Of a stretch of 64,000 nucleotides of DNA, positions 7,956 through 17,525 are shown one piece after another. The number at the start of each line of letters is the position of its first letter. Position 1 is the first letter of the stretch. A program made the position numbers and the translations under genes. Origin of the DNA: Dyadobacter luticola. GTDB lineage: Bacteria; Bacteroidota; Bacteroidia; Cytophagales; Spirosomataceae. The notes under the pieces were generated by a model, which saw nothing but the letters and a program-made list of their open reading frames with translations, had not been told where the DNA came from and searched no databases. The stretch spans positions 1,302,001 to 1,366,000 of the forward strand of contig NZ_VCEJ01000004.1 in the NCBI RefSeq assembly GCF_005860805.1. Direction: 5' to 3'.

Positions 7956-10334
7956 ATGTTTAAAAACTATCTTAAAATAGCATGGAGAAACCTTGCTAAG
8001 AGCAAGGTATTTTCCTTTATCAACGTGCTCGGGCTGACAATCGGGATCACATGCTGCATGATGATCTTTTTGTATATCATGAATGAATTTGGTGTAGACC
8101 AGTTCCATGAGAAAAGAAAGAGCATTTACCGGGTCATGCGGAATGTCGACATGGAAGACATGTCGCTGTCGGTACCTTACCTTTCCGGGCCTTACGCGCC
8201 GGCATTACTCAATGATTTTCCGGGTACGATCAAGCAGGCTGTCCGGGTGATGACTTCGAATGGCCTGGTGACGATCGGAGACGATTCATTCAAGGAGAAA
8301 AAGCTGTATGTGACGGACGCCAACTTTTTTTCGGTATTCACATTTCCACTCGTCGCTGGCAACGCGGCGTCGGTGCTGAAAGACCCTAATAGTGTGGTAC
8401 TTACCGAAACCACTGCCAGAAAATACTTCGGCAATGCTGATCCGATCGGTAAGTTTATCGAAGTAGATAAGTCCCTCAAATTAAAGGTTACGGGCATCGC
8501 CAAGGATGTGCCTTCCAACTCCACCCTGGATTTCGACCTGGTGTTTCCGATTTCAAATTACGAGAAGGAACCTTGGTTTAAGGTCTGGATCAACAACAAC
8601 AATTTTACCTACGTTGTACTGGACAAAAATGTTACCAAAGCTTCCGTAGAGCGAAATTTTCCTGTTTTTGTTGACAAATACATGGGAAAGGATATGGCGC
8701 GCTTCGGAAGTAAAATGACGCTTTCACTTACACCACTTACCGACATTTATTTCGAGCCGCACGGCGCATTTGATAGTGTGAAACATGGGGACAAAAATGT
8801 GGTTTACATTTTCCTTTCCGTGGCAGCGCTCATCCTGCTGATCGCCTGCATCAATTTTACCAACCTCTCCACCATTCGCGCCGTAGAGCGCTCCAAGGAA
8901 GTGGGCATGCGGAAGGTGATGGGTGCGCTGCGCAATCATTTGGTATACCAGTTTATCGGCGAGTCAGTGTTGTTGACTGCCATTTCGTGTATACTTTCAC
9001 TGCTTTTGCTGGGCTTCCTGATGCCGGTTTATAACCATTTGCTCGGCTATAATCTGACGGTTTCCTGGAATGCTGCGCCGCTTTATTTATTCCTGGCAGG
9101 CGTGATCGTGATTGTCGGGTTTCTGGCGGGAAGCTATCCGGCTGTTTTCCTGTCGGGGTTCAGCCCGATCCAGGCTTTGAAAGGGAAGTTGAAACTGGGA
9201 AAAGGCGGCGCATTTTTCCGGCAGACACTGGTTGTAGTCCAGTTCAGCATTTCGGTGTTTTTGATTGTCGGTACCATTGTGATTATGAGCCAGATGCGGT
9301 ATGTGAAAAACATGCAGCTCGGCTACAACCAAGACCATTCGATCGTGATGAATGTGAATGGCGACATTTATAACAGCAGCAAAGCTTTTAAAAACGAGCT
9401 CGAAAACCTGGGGAGTGTTGCTTCCGTATCTTATATGTCCGGCGAGCCGGGTGGGTTTTTCGACCTGCATGCCATCAGCGCGGAAGGACGAAATGATCTG
9501 GTCTGGAAATCACGGACTTCCTTTACTGATTTTGATTATGTCAAAACCCTCGGTCTGAAAATCATCGCGGGCCGGGATTTCTCCAAGGATTTCGGTACGG
9601 ATTCATTGGAAGCGGCGATTGTGAACCGCACGGCCGCCAAATCGCTGGGCTTCACGCCGGAACAGGCGATTGGGAAATGGGTGAAAAATGTGGTGCGGGA
9701 TAGTTTGAGAAGGCGGATCGTGGGTGTGGTAGAAGATTTTAATTTTCTCTCTCTCAAAGAAAAAATGGACCCGCTAACCATCACGCCAGGCGACGATTAC
9801 CGCGTGGTGGTGATCCATCTGAAACCCGGTAATGTGACCAAAGCATTGGCAGACGTGAAAAATGTTTTCGCCAAAATTTCACCATCCTACCCATTTGAAT
9901 ATACATTTCTGGATCAAAAATTCGACGAGCTATATAAGACCGATATCCGCCAGCAGACCATTCTCAGCATTTTTGCAGGCCTGGCCATTTTCATAGCTTG
10001 TCTCGGTTTGTTCGGCCTTGCATCTTTCACCGCAGCAAAACGTACCAAGGAAATCGGCGTTCGCAAAGTACTCGGTTCGTCCACGCAAAACATTGTAGTA
10101 TTGCTCGCCAAGGAATTGCTAAAACCAGTGCTCCTGGCCACCTGCATTGCTATTCCCGCAGGATATTTCGCGATGAGCACCTGGTTGCAAAATTTCAGCT
10201 ACCGCATGCCCATGCACTGGTGGATCTTCGCATTCGCCGCACTGATCACCATCAGCATCGCTGTTTTGACAATCAGCTTCAAGGCAATCCGCGCAGCACT
10301 GATGAATCCGGTGACGTCGCTTAGGAGTGAATAG
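7956..10334 (+). CDS. P1: FtsX-family ABC permease (MacB-like, double length)
   Basis: The protein has 792 residues. By eye the eight membrane segments are TM1 about 21-43, TM2 281-303, TM3 336-358, TM4 376-400, TM5 425-445, TM6 669-690, TM7 722-742 and TM8 754-776. Periplasmic domain 1 (about 44-280) carries the family marks DANFFSVFTFPL and YFGNADPIGK; domain 2 (about 446-668) carries GRDFSKDFGTDS and GVVEDFNFLSL. Coupling motifs are KEVGMRKVMGA (314-324) and TKEIGVRKVLGSS (697-709). In the MacB/LolCDE family such permeases drive periplasmic export or extraction steps without moving substrate through the bilayer. It starts 14 bases after the small secreted protein gene. The substrate is unknown. 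Confidence 0.95.
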   Translation: MFKNYLKIAWRNLAKSKVFSFINVLGLTIGITCCMMIFLYIMNEFGVDQFHEKRKSIYRVMRNVDMEDMSLSVPYLSGPYAPALLNDFPGTIKQAVRVMTSNGLVTIGDDSFKEKKLYVTDANFFSVFTFPLVAGNAASVLKDPNSVVLTETTARKYFGNADPIGKFIEVDKSLKLKVTGIAKDVPSNSTLDFDLVFPISNYEKEPWFKVWINNNNFTYVVLDKNVTKASVERNFPVFVDKYMGKDMARFGSKMTLSLTPLTDIYFEPHGAFDSVKHGDKNVVYIFLSVAALILLIACINFTNLSTIRAVERSKEVGMRKVMGALRNHLVYQFIGESVLLTAISCILSLLLLGFLMPVYNHLLGYNLTVSWNAAPLYLFLAGVIVIVGFLAGSYPAVFLSGFSPIQALKGKLKLGKGGAFFRQTLVVVQFSISVFLIVGTIVIMSQMRYVKNMQLGYNQDHSIVMNVNGDIYNSSKAFKNELENLGSVASVSYMSGEPGGFFDLHAISAEGRNDLVWKSRTSFTDFDYVKTLGLKIIAGRDFSKDFGTDSLEAAIVNRTAAKSLGFTPEQAIGKWVKNVVRDSLRRRIVGVVEDFNFLSLKEKMDPLTITPGDDYRVVVIHLKPGNVTKALADVKNVFAKISPSYPFEYTFLDQKFDELYKTDIRQQTILSIFAGLAIFIACLGLFGLASFTAAKRTKEIGVRKVLGSSTQNIVVLLAKELLKPVLLATCIAIPAGYFAMSTWLQNFSYRMPMHWWIFAFAALITISIAVLTISFKAIRAALMNPVTSLRSE

Positions 10335-10355
10335 AAATACCCAAAGCCAACCCTC

Positions 10356-12719
10356 ATGTTCAAAAACTACCTGAAAATCGCCTGGCGGAACTTGTTGAAG
10401 AACAAGACATTCAGCTTTATTAATATTCTTGGTTTGGCGCTGGGGATGTCTTGTAGCCTACTGATTATGCTTTGGGTGCAGGATGAGATGAAAATGGACC
10501 GGTTTCATGCCAATGATGCGCGCCTCTATTCCGTCATGGAAAACCAGCATTATTCGGGGGTTATCAATACCTACGCCGCTACGCCAGGCATTCTTGCAGA
10601 AAATATTGTAAAAGACATTCCGGAGATTGAAATGGCGAGCCAGGTACTTTGGGAAGAGTCGCCGGTGTTCAGGGTAGGTAACGTTTTTGATAATGAAAAG
10701 GGAAGGTATGTGCAGGGTGATTTCCTGACAATGACCTCTTTCGATTTGTTGCAAGGCGATAAAAAAACAGCCCTGAGACGCCCCGATGGCGTTGTGATCT
10801 CCCAAAAGCTGGCCGAAAAATATTTCAGAGGTCAGGATCCTATGGGGAAAACGATCCGGCTGGATAATAAGGATGATGTGATCGTAACCGGTATCCTGAA
10901 AGAACCGTCGCGCTACTCTTCCATGAAATTCGACTTCCTGATGAGCTACGACCGGTGGCAGAAAGTGAATGACTGGTCGAAAGATTGGGGTAACAATGGA
11001 CCGCGCTGCATGGTGCTTTTAGCCGGAAATACGACGGTTGAAAAAGTGAATGCGAAGATCAAGGATTATATTAAAACCAAGAACAAAGGCAGTAATGTGG
11101 ACCTTTTTCTGGTCAACTACGGTCAATCCTACCTGTACTCCAACTATGAGGCCGGCAAATTAAATGGCGGACGTATCGAATATGTGCAGATGTTCACGAT
11201 CGTCGCGGTATTCATCCTGATCATCGCCTGCATCAACTTCATGAACCTGGCAACCGCGCGGTCCGTAAAAAGAGCGAAGGAAGTTGGGCTGAGAAAAGTG
11301 GTCGGCGCATTCCGTACCAGCCTCATCGGCCAATTTTTAGGCGAATCGGTACTTATCACCTTTCTCGCGCTGCTCTTTGCACTGCTGATCGTACTGGCAC
11401 TGACGCCCGCATTCAACACCTTAACCGAAAAACAACTCACGCTCGATTTTACCGATCCTTTTCTGGTGATATGTTTACTGGCATTGACCACCATCACTGG
11501 TATCGTGGCGGGGAGTTATCCGGCGCTATTTATGTCGTCGCTCAATCCGGTTACCATTTTAAAAGGGGCATTGAAATTCAAGCCGAGCGCTACTTACTTC
11601 CGCCAGGGCCTGGTGGTTTTTCAGTTCGGTTTGTCGATTTTACTGATACTGGCGATGATTGTCGTGTACCGGCAGATCGAATTCATTCAAAATAAAAATC
11701 TGGGCTTTTCGAAAGAAAACCTGCTGTATATCTCGGATATCAAGGAAAAAGGGATGGCGAAGAATTTCGAAACATTCCGCCAGGCGCTGCTCAATGAGCC
11801 CGGTATCAAATCTGTTTCCAGTTCCCAGGCTAGCCCGCTGGAATATGGAAGTTCTACGATGGGCGTGAGGTGGCCTGGCAAAGACACCACCCAGGAGTTG
11901 CTTTTTACAGTGAATCCGGCGGGTTACGGTTTTATCAAAACGATGGGTATCAAGCTGCTCGATGGTCGGGATTTTGATCCTTCATTTGGTACAGATTCTT
12001 TGAATTACCTGGTCAATGAAGTGGCTGCGAAGAAGATGGGTTATAAAGATCCCGTCGGTAAAGAGCTGACTATGTGGGGTAAGAAGGGCAAGATCATCGG
12101 ATTGATGAAAGATTTTCATACCGGTTCTCTGCATGTCGCAATAGAGCCGCTGATTGTCAACCTGCAAGATCCGAAGGCGGTTTGGGGACAGGCGCTGATC
12201 CGAACAGAGGCAGGCCAGACGACGCGTGCCATCGCAAATCTCGAAAAAGTGTACCGTCAGTTTAATCCCGGTATGCCTTTCAAGTATCATTTTGCCGACG
12301 AGGAATTTGGCAACCAGTACAAGGCCGAGAATGTAGTCAGCAAGCTTTCCAACTATTTTGCTTTCCTGGCAATTTTTATCTCCTGCCTCGGTTTGTTCGG
12401 TCTGGCGGCTTTCACCGCTGAGCAGCGAACCAAAGAAATCGGCGTCCGCAAAGTTCTCGGCGCGACAGTCTCCAATCTTGTCGGAATGTTATCCGCAGAT
12501 TTTCTCAAACTGGTTCTGATCGCATCCTTAATCTCTTTCCCGGTAGCGTGGTACTTCCTGAAAAACTGGCTGGAAAAATACGCCTATCGCATCGATCTTG
12601 AATGGTGGTACTTCGCCGTAGCTGGTATCGCCGCACTGGCTATCGCACTTTTCACCGTCAGTTTCCAGGCAATCAAAGCCGCGCTGATGAATCCGATCAG
12701 AAGTTTGAAGTCGGAGTAA
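10356..12719 (+). CDS. P2: FtsX-family ABC permease
   Basis: The protein has 787 residues with both halves intact. The first coupling motif is KEVGLRKVVGA (308-318), the second TKEIGVRKVLGAT (692-704), and the tail is NPIRSLKSE. Its closest relative in the window is P18 at 56633, not its neighbours. The two share the TM1 region (LGLALGMSCSLLIMLWVQDE against LGLALGMACSLMIMLWIQDE), the GGRIEYV segment before TM2 and VVSKLSNYFAFLAIFISCLGLFGLA at TM6. The gene begins 21 bases after P1 in the same operon. Confidence 0.95.
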   Translation: MFKNYLKIAWRNLLKNKTFSFINILGLALGMSCSLLIMLWVQDEMKMDRFHANDARLYSVMENQHYSGVINTYAATPGILAENIVKDIPEIEMASQVLWEESPVFRVGNVFDNEKGRYVQGDFLTMTSFDLLQGDKKTALRRPDGVVISQKLAEKYFRGQDPMGKTIRLDNKDDVIVTGILKEPSRYSSMKFDFLMSYDRWQKVNDWSKDWGNNGPRCMVLLAGNTTVEKVNAKIKDYIKTKNKGSNVDLFLVNYGQSYLYSNYEAGKLNGGRIEYVQMFTIVAVFILIIACINFMNLATARSVKRAKEVGLRKVVGAFRTSLIGQFLGESVLITFLALLFALLIVLALTPAFNTLTEKQLTLDFTDPFLVICLLALTTITGIVAGSYPALFMSSLNPVTILKGALKFKPSATYFRQGLVVFQFGLSILLILAMIVVYRQIEFIQNKNLGFSKENLLYISDIKEKGMAKNFETFRQALLNEPGIKSVSSSQASPLEYGSSTMGVRWPGKDTTQELLFTVNPAGYGFIKTMGIKLLDGRDFDPSFGTDSLNYLVNEVAAKKMGYKDPVGKELTMWGKKGKIIGLMKDFHTGSLHVAIEPLIVNLQDPKAVWGQALIRTEAGQTTRAIANLEKVYRQFNPGMPFKYHFADEEFGNQYKAENVVSKLSNYFAFLAIFISCLGLFGLAAFTAEQRTKEIGVRKVLGATVSNLVGMLSADFLKLVLIASLISFPVAWYFLKNWLEKYAYRIDLEWWYFAVAGIAALAIALFTVSFQAIKAALMNPIRSLKSE

Positions 12720-12742
12720 GCGGGTTAAAACAAAATCTATCA

Positions 12743-15121
12743 ATGTTACGAAACTATCTGAAAATCGCTGTCCGCAACCTGACGCGGAATAAAGTTTTTT
12801 CGCTGATCAACATTGCCGGGCTGTCGCTTGGGCTGACTTGTTGTATGCTGATTGTGCTCTATACGAAAGATGAGGCCAGCTTTGACCAGTTTCAGGAGCA
12901 TAAAAATTCGCTTTACCGGATCATGGTAAGTATGCCGGAGGAAGACGGTTCGACACGTACCATCGGCAGCACTAATGCGGTGCATGGACCAGGCTTCAAA
13001 CAAGGAATTCCGGAGGTCAGTGATTTTGTGCGGGCACAATCCAATTCATTTGTGGTGCGGAAAGGGAATGAGTTGCTGAACGAGGACATCCTTTTCGCTG
13101 ACAAAAGTTTCTTCTCCGTTTTTACTATGCCGCTGATTTCCGGTGATCCCCAAACGGTTTTGTCGGACATTCATTCCATCGTCCTTTCAGAAGAACTGGC
13201 AAAAAAGTATTTCAATACAACCGACGCGGTGGGCAAGACGATGGAGCTGAAAATCGACGATAAGTTCGAAAGCTTCATCGTATCGGGTATTGCCAAAAAC
13301 TGTCCGCAAAATTCTTCGGTACAGTTTAAAGCCGTACTGCCATTTGCATTTCAGGAAGCCCGCGGCTGGACGGACACCGAGTGGTTGGGTTTTTACATGA
13401 ATACATTTATCCTGCTTCACGACAAGGCTAATTACCAGGCGGTTGGCAAAAAAATGACGCAGTATTTCAATGCAAAAATCAAGGAATCGGGGATGTATAA
13501 GGACTTTGATTACAAAATCCGGTTCAGCCTTCAACCTTTCCTCGCCATGCATCTGGACCCGGGTGTGAAGGATTTGCGCAATGGTCTGGGCCACGGCAGC
13601 GCGCCGGTTTATTCTTATATCCTGTCCGGTATCGCCATTTTTATCCTGATCATTGCCTGCATCAATTTTGTGAATTTAACCGTCGCCCGCTCGCTAAACC
13701 GCGCCAAGGAAATCGGGGTGCGCAAGGTGGTTGGCAGTCTCCGGAAACAGCTGGTCTACCAGTTTTTAGGCGAATCGTTTTTGCTTGCTTTCATATCATT
13801 CAGCCTCGCCATCGTATTGACGCAAATTGTACTGCCAACATTTAATGATCTCGCCAATAAACAGTTAGCATTAAGCTATCTGCTCGATACCAATCTGGTA
13901 GCCGGCTACATCGCGCTCTTTTTCGCGACGGGTCTTATCGCCGGATTTTACCCGGCGCTCATACTTTCCGGTTTCAGTCCGGTACAAACATTGTATAACC
14001 GCACGCGCCTCACCCAGAAAAATTACCTGACGCGCGGGCTGGTCGTTTTCCAGTTTGCATTATCAGTTTGCCTCGTCATCGGTACGATTGTCATTTATTC
14101 TCAATTCAAATATTTGACCAATAAAGACCTGGGTTACAATGATAAAAACCTGATGAGTTTTAGCGTAGGCCGGGGAGGAAATGAAAAAATGGGTGTGATC
14201 CGCGAGGAGTTGGCGGGGCTGGCCGGGATCAAATCAATTGCGGCTTTTAACGGAAACTATAATGGTACCGGGGCCAAAATCGGGGAGAAGGAAATTAGTT
14301 TCGGGTACATTGGCGTGGATGATAATTTTCTTAAAACATTGCAGATACCTGTTTTGAAGGGACGGAATTTTTCAAAAAGCTATGGTTCTGATGCCGTGCA
14401 GTCGGTGGTTGTCAATGAGGCATTTGTAAAAAAAGCGGGCTGGTCGGACCCAATTGGGAAGGAGATTAATTTTGAATGGAAAAAACAGAAAATGAATGTC
14501 ATCGGTGTGATCCGTGACTATCACTTTGCTTCTTTGAAGGACACCATCAAACCGCTGCTTCTGACACAGGACCCGAATTACAAACTTGGGACGATTTACG
14601 TAAAGCTCGGCTCCGAAGATATTCCCGCGACGGTCAAAGCCATTGAAAAGATCTTCCGTAAGCACATTCCGCTCATGCCTTTTGAATATAAGTTTGAAGA
14701 CGTCACGAACCTGAAACGCTACGAATCCGAGTCAAAATGGAAGCAAATGATCACCCTGGCCGCGGTGCTTTCAATCTTCGTTTCCTGCATCGGGTTGTTT
14801 GGTCTGGCTACATTTAATGCCGAAACCCGGGTTAAGGAAATTGGTATACGGAAAGTCCTCGGTGCCTCAGTCGCCAGCATTACTGCATTATTATCCATCG
14901 ACTTTGTCAAGCTGGTATTGATTTCTATCCTGCTGGCAATGCCGGTCGCTTACTATGCCTCTGATTATTGGCTCCGTGATTTCCCCTACCGCATCCACAT
15001 TTCCTGGTGGTACTTCGCCGCCGCAGCATTACTTGCTATATCAGTAGCGCTGCTTACTATTGGTTATCAAAGTATTAAATCAGCCATGCTAAATCCTGTG
15101 GCATCGCTTAAAAGTGAATAG
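12743..15121 (+). CDS. P3: FtsX-family ABC permease
   Basis: The open frame extends back to 12602, inside P2, but the family N-terminus MLRNYLKIAVRNL begins at the ATG at 12743, giving 792 residues. The first coupling motif is KEIGVRKVVGS (322-332) and the second is VKEIGIRKVLGAS. Domain 1 has the FADKSFFSVFTMPL mark and domain 2 GRNFSKSYGSD and GVIRDYHFASL. The tail NPVASLKSE is preceded by GYQSIKSAML, a slight departure from the usual FQSIKAALM. It follows P2 by 23 bases and is only two bases from P4, suggesting translational coupling. Confidence 0.95.
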   Translation: MLRNYLKIAVRNLTRNKVFSLINIAGLSLGLTCCMLIVLYTKDEASFDQFQEHKNSLYRIMVSMPEEDGSTRTIGSTNAVHGPGFKQGIPEVSDFVRAQSNSFVVRKGNELLNEDILFADKSFFSVFTMPLISGDPQTVLSDIHSIVLSEELAKKYFNTTDAVGKTMELKIDDKFESFIVSGIAKNCPQNSSVQFKAVLPFAFQEARGWTDTEWLGFYMNTFILLHDKANYQAVGKKMTQYFNAKIKESGMYKDFDYKIRFSLQPFLAMHLDPGVKDLRNGLGHGSAPVYSYILSGIAIFILIIACINFVNLTVARSLNRAKEIGVRKVVGSLRKQLVYQFLGESFLLAFISFSLAIVLTQIVLPTFNDLANKQLALSYLLDTNLVAGYIALFFATGLIAGFYPALILSGFSPVQTLYNRTRLTQKNYLTRGLVVFQFALSVCLVIGTIVIYSQFKYLTNKDLGYNDKNLMSFSVGRGGNEKMGVIREELAGLAGIKSIAAFNGNYNGTGAKIGEKEISFGYIGVDDNFLKTLQIPVLKGRNFSKSYGSDAVQSVVVNEAFVKKAGWSDPIGKEINFEWKKQKMNVIGVIRDYHFASLKDTIKPLLLTQDPNYKLGTIYVKLGSEDIPATVKAIEKIFRKHIPLMPFEYKFEDVTNLKRYESESKWKQMITLAAVLSIFVSCIGLFGLATFNAETRVKEIGIRKVLGASVASITALLSIDFVKLVLISILLAMPVAYYASDYWLRDFPYRIHISWWYFAAAALLAISVALLTIGYQSIKSAMLNPVASLKSE

Positions 15122-15123
15122 TT

Positions 15124-17514
15124 ATGCTCCAAAACCACCTGAAAATCGCCCTCCGGAACCTATATAGCTCCCGGCTTTTCACTACACTGAACATTGTTGG
15201 GCTCACTGGCGGGATGGTGGCGGCGGTGTTTATTTTGTTATGGGTTCAGAATGAGCTCAGTTTTAACCAGTACCATGCAAAATCGGGGCGGATCAGCCGG
15301 ATTGTTACGCATCTGGCGGTAAGCAGGCTGGAAACCTGGCATTGGTCGTCGACGCCGCTGCCGCTGACGAACGAGCTGAGGAAGCTGCCGGAAATTGAGG
15401 CAGTAAGTCGCGAGGTCAACGGCGGGACGCTTTCTTTTAATCTCGATGGTAGAAAAGTGAGCGGGCCAAAAGCATCTTATGTAGATACCAACTGGTTTCA
15501 AATTTTTGATTATCAATTTGTAGACGGCTCTGCGGCAGCATTTGCTTCTTCGGTTCGCAATGTTGCGATGACGGAATCGCAGGCGAAAAAGATTTTTGGC
15601 CGCACAGACGTGGCAGGAAAAACCATTCGCATCGACACGCTGGACCATATTGTTTCCGCGGTTTTTAAAGATAATCCTGCCAATTCCAGCTTCCAGTTTG
15701 AGTTTCTGCTACCACTTTCGGGATATCTGGCCAATCCGGAAGTTTATAAAAGTGATAATACCTGGAACAATTTCAATTACCAGACGTTCATCCTGCTCAA
15801 ACCGAATACCGACCTGAAAAAGCTCGGCAAAAAGCTGACAAGCATTATCTCGGAGTTTAAAAAGGATGATGACGGGAAAAATTCAACCAATACTAAACTG
15901 GAACCGGAAATGCTGGCCGACATGCACTTCAATAAGGAAGTGTCGAGCGCGGACAAAAGCAGCGGGGATGAAAAAACGATCTATGTTTTCTTTGGTCTCG
16001 GGGTGGTGATCATCCTCGTGGCCTGCATTAATTATGTGAACCTGACCACCGCCCGCGCGAGTGTGCGCTCCAAGGAAGTAGGTGTAAAAAAGTTGCTCGG
16101 TGCCAAGCATTCGCATCTTTTCGGGCAGTTTATGACAGAATCGGTACTGACCTGTCTTGCTGCGCTGGCGCTTTCCACGGCACTGATCTTTGTGCTGCTG
16201 CCTGTTTTTAATCAGGTTACGGATAAGACATTTGAGATATCTTTTACCAACCCGGTAATCTGGATGATTTTGCTGGGTACGACCTTGATGGCGATCCTGC
16301 TGACAGGTATTTATCCGTCATTGTTACTCTCGTCCTTTAAGCCTTTTGAAACATTGCGCGGCAGTAATGTGCTGGGAACGAGTAGTGCATTTTTTAGAAA
16401 AAGTCTGGTGGTGGTACAGTTCACAGTGGCAATCATTTTCCTGATTTCCATGCTGGTGGTGCAAAGCCAGATGAAATTTATCCGCGAAAAAGAACTCGGC
16501 TACGAGCGTGCGCGCACATTTACCTTCCGGTTGCCCTGGGGTATGAATCCCAAAATCGACCCTGCGACGATCAAAGCAAGGTTATTGAATAAATCGAGCA
16601 TTGCCGACGTCACGATTTCAAGCCAGAGCATTGTGCAGATCGGTAGCAGCACGACGGGGTCTTACGACTGGGACGGTCGGCCGAAAGATTTTGAGCCCAC
16701 TGTTTCACAGATTGCAGTTGAAGATAATTTTCAGAAAATGTTTAGTTTAAAAATCGTTGATGGCCGCTGGTTTGACGCTACCCGCGAAGGCGATAAAACC
16801 AATGTAATCCTGAACGAAACTGCTGCTAAAAAGTTGAACCTGCGTAAACCGATTATCGGACAAAGATTTGATTTTCAGGGGATGAAAGGAAATGTAATCG
16901 GGATTGTGAAGGATTTTCATTACAAGAGTTTGCGGGAAAAAATAGAGCCGCTGGTTTTGTTCAATAACATAAGCTGGTCGCTCGGACTTTATGTCAAAGC
17001 GCAGCCCGGCAAAGAAGCGGAGGCGATCAAAGCGGTGTCAAAAGTCTGGGACCAGACGGTACCAAATTATGCGTTGGAATATACTTTCCTGGACGAAACT
17101 TATGACAGGCTTTACAAAAACGAAGAGCGAACCGCAACCTTGTTCAACACATTCACATTCACGGCTTTACTGATTTCCTGCCTGGGATTATTCGGCCTCG
17201 CCACATTCACGGCCGAGCGCCGGGTGAAAGAAATCGGCATACGCAAAGTGCTCGGTGCCTCGGTAGCCGGCATCGTATCGCTACTTTCAGCCGATTTCAT
17301 CACGTTGGTTTTCATCTCGATCGCAATCGCTTCTCCCATAGCCTATTATGCCATGAATAAATGGTTGCAAGGATTCGAATACCGCATCGAAGTCAACTGG
17401 CTGATCTTCACCATCGCCGCCCTATCCTCCATCGCCATCGCAACGCTTACCATCAGTTATCAGAGCATTCGAGCAGCACTGATGAATCCGGTAAAGTCGC
17501 TTAGAAGTGAATAA
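15124..17514 (+). CDS. P4: FtsX-family ABC permease with variant first coupling motif
   Basis: The protein has 796 residues and starts two bases after the P3 stop codon. The N-terminus is divergent (MLQNHLKIALRNLYSSRLFTTLNIVGLTGGMVAAVF) and domain 1 lacks the usual FAD mark (YVDTNWFQIFDYQF instead). The first coupling motif reads KEVGVKKLLGA (317-327), replacing the otherwise conserved arginine by lysine; the second is the normal VKEIGIRKVLGAS. Domain 2 keeps GIVKDFHYKSL. The tail is NPVKSLRSE. It is a member of the P1-P5 operon with an 11-base gap to P5. Confidence 0.95.
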   Translation: MLQNHLKIALRNLYSSRLFTTLNIVGLTGGMVAAVFILLWVQNELSFNQYHAKSGRISRIVTHLAVSRLETWHWSSTPLPLTNELRKLPEIEAVSREVNGGTLSFNLDGRKVSGPKASYVDTNWFQIFDYQFVDGSAAAFASSVRNVAMTESQAKKIFGRTDVAGKTIRIDTLDHIVSAVFKDNPANSSFQFEFLLPLSGYLANPEVYKSDNTWNNFNYQTFILLKPNTDLKKLGKKLTSIISEFKKDDDGKNSTNTKLEPEMLADMHFNKEVSSADKSSGDEKTIYVFFGLGVVIILVACINYVNLTTARASVRSKEVGVKKLLGAKHSHLFGQFMTESVLTCLAALALSTALIFVLLPVFNQVTDKTFEISFTNPVIWMILLGTTLMAILLTGIYPSLLLSSFKPFETLRGSNVLGTSSAFFRKSLVVVQFTVAIIFLISMLVVQSQMKFIREKELGYERARTFTFRLPWGMNPKIDPATIKARLLNKSSIADVTISSQSIVQIGSSTTGSYDWDGRPKDFEPTVSQIAVEDNFQKMFSLKIVDGRWFDATREGDKTNVILNETAAKKLNLRKPIIGQRFDFQGMKGNVIGIVKDFHYKSLREKIEPLVLFNNISWSLGLYVKAQPGKEAEAIKAVSKVWDQTVPNYALEYTFLDETYDRLYKNEERTATLFNTFTFTALLISCLGLFGLATFTAERRVKEIGIRKVLGASVAGIVSLLSADFITLVFISIAIASPIAYYAMNKWLQGFEYRIEVNWLIFTIAALSSIAIATLTISYQSIRAALMNPVKSLRSE

Positions 17515-17525
17515 AACAATATCTT

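Noticed and set aside
12602..12742. Long N-terminal extension of P3 overlapping P2
   Set aside because: The extension lies in another frame of P2 and has no family sequence; the typical MLRNYLKIA start is at 12743. The same reasoning removed upstream extensions for P6, P10, P11 and P19.
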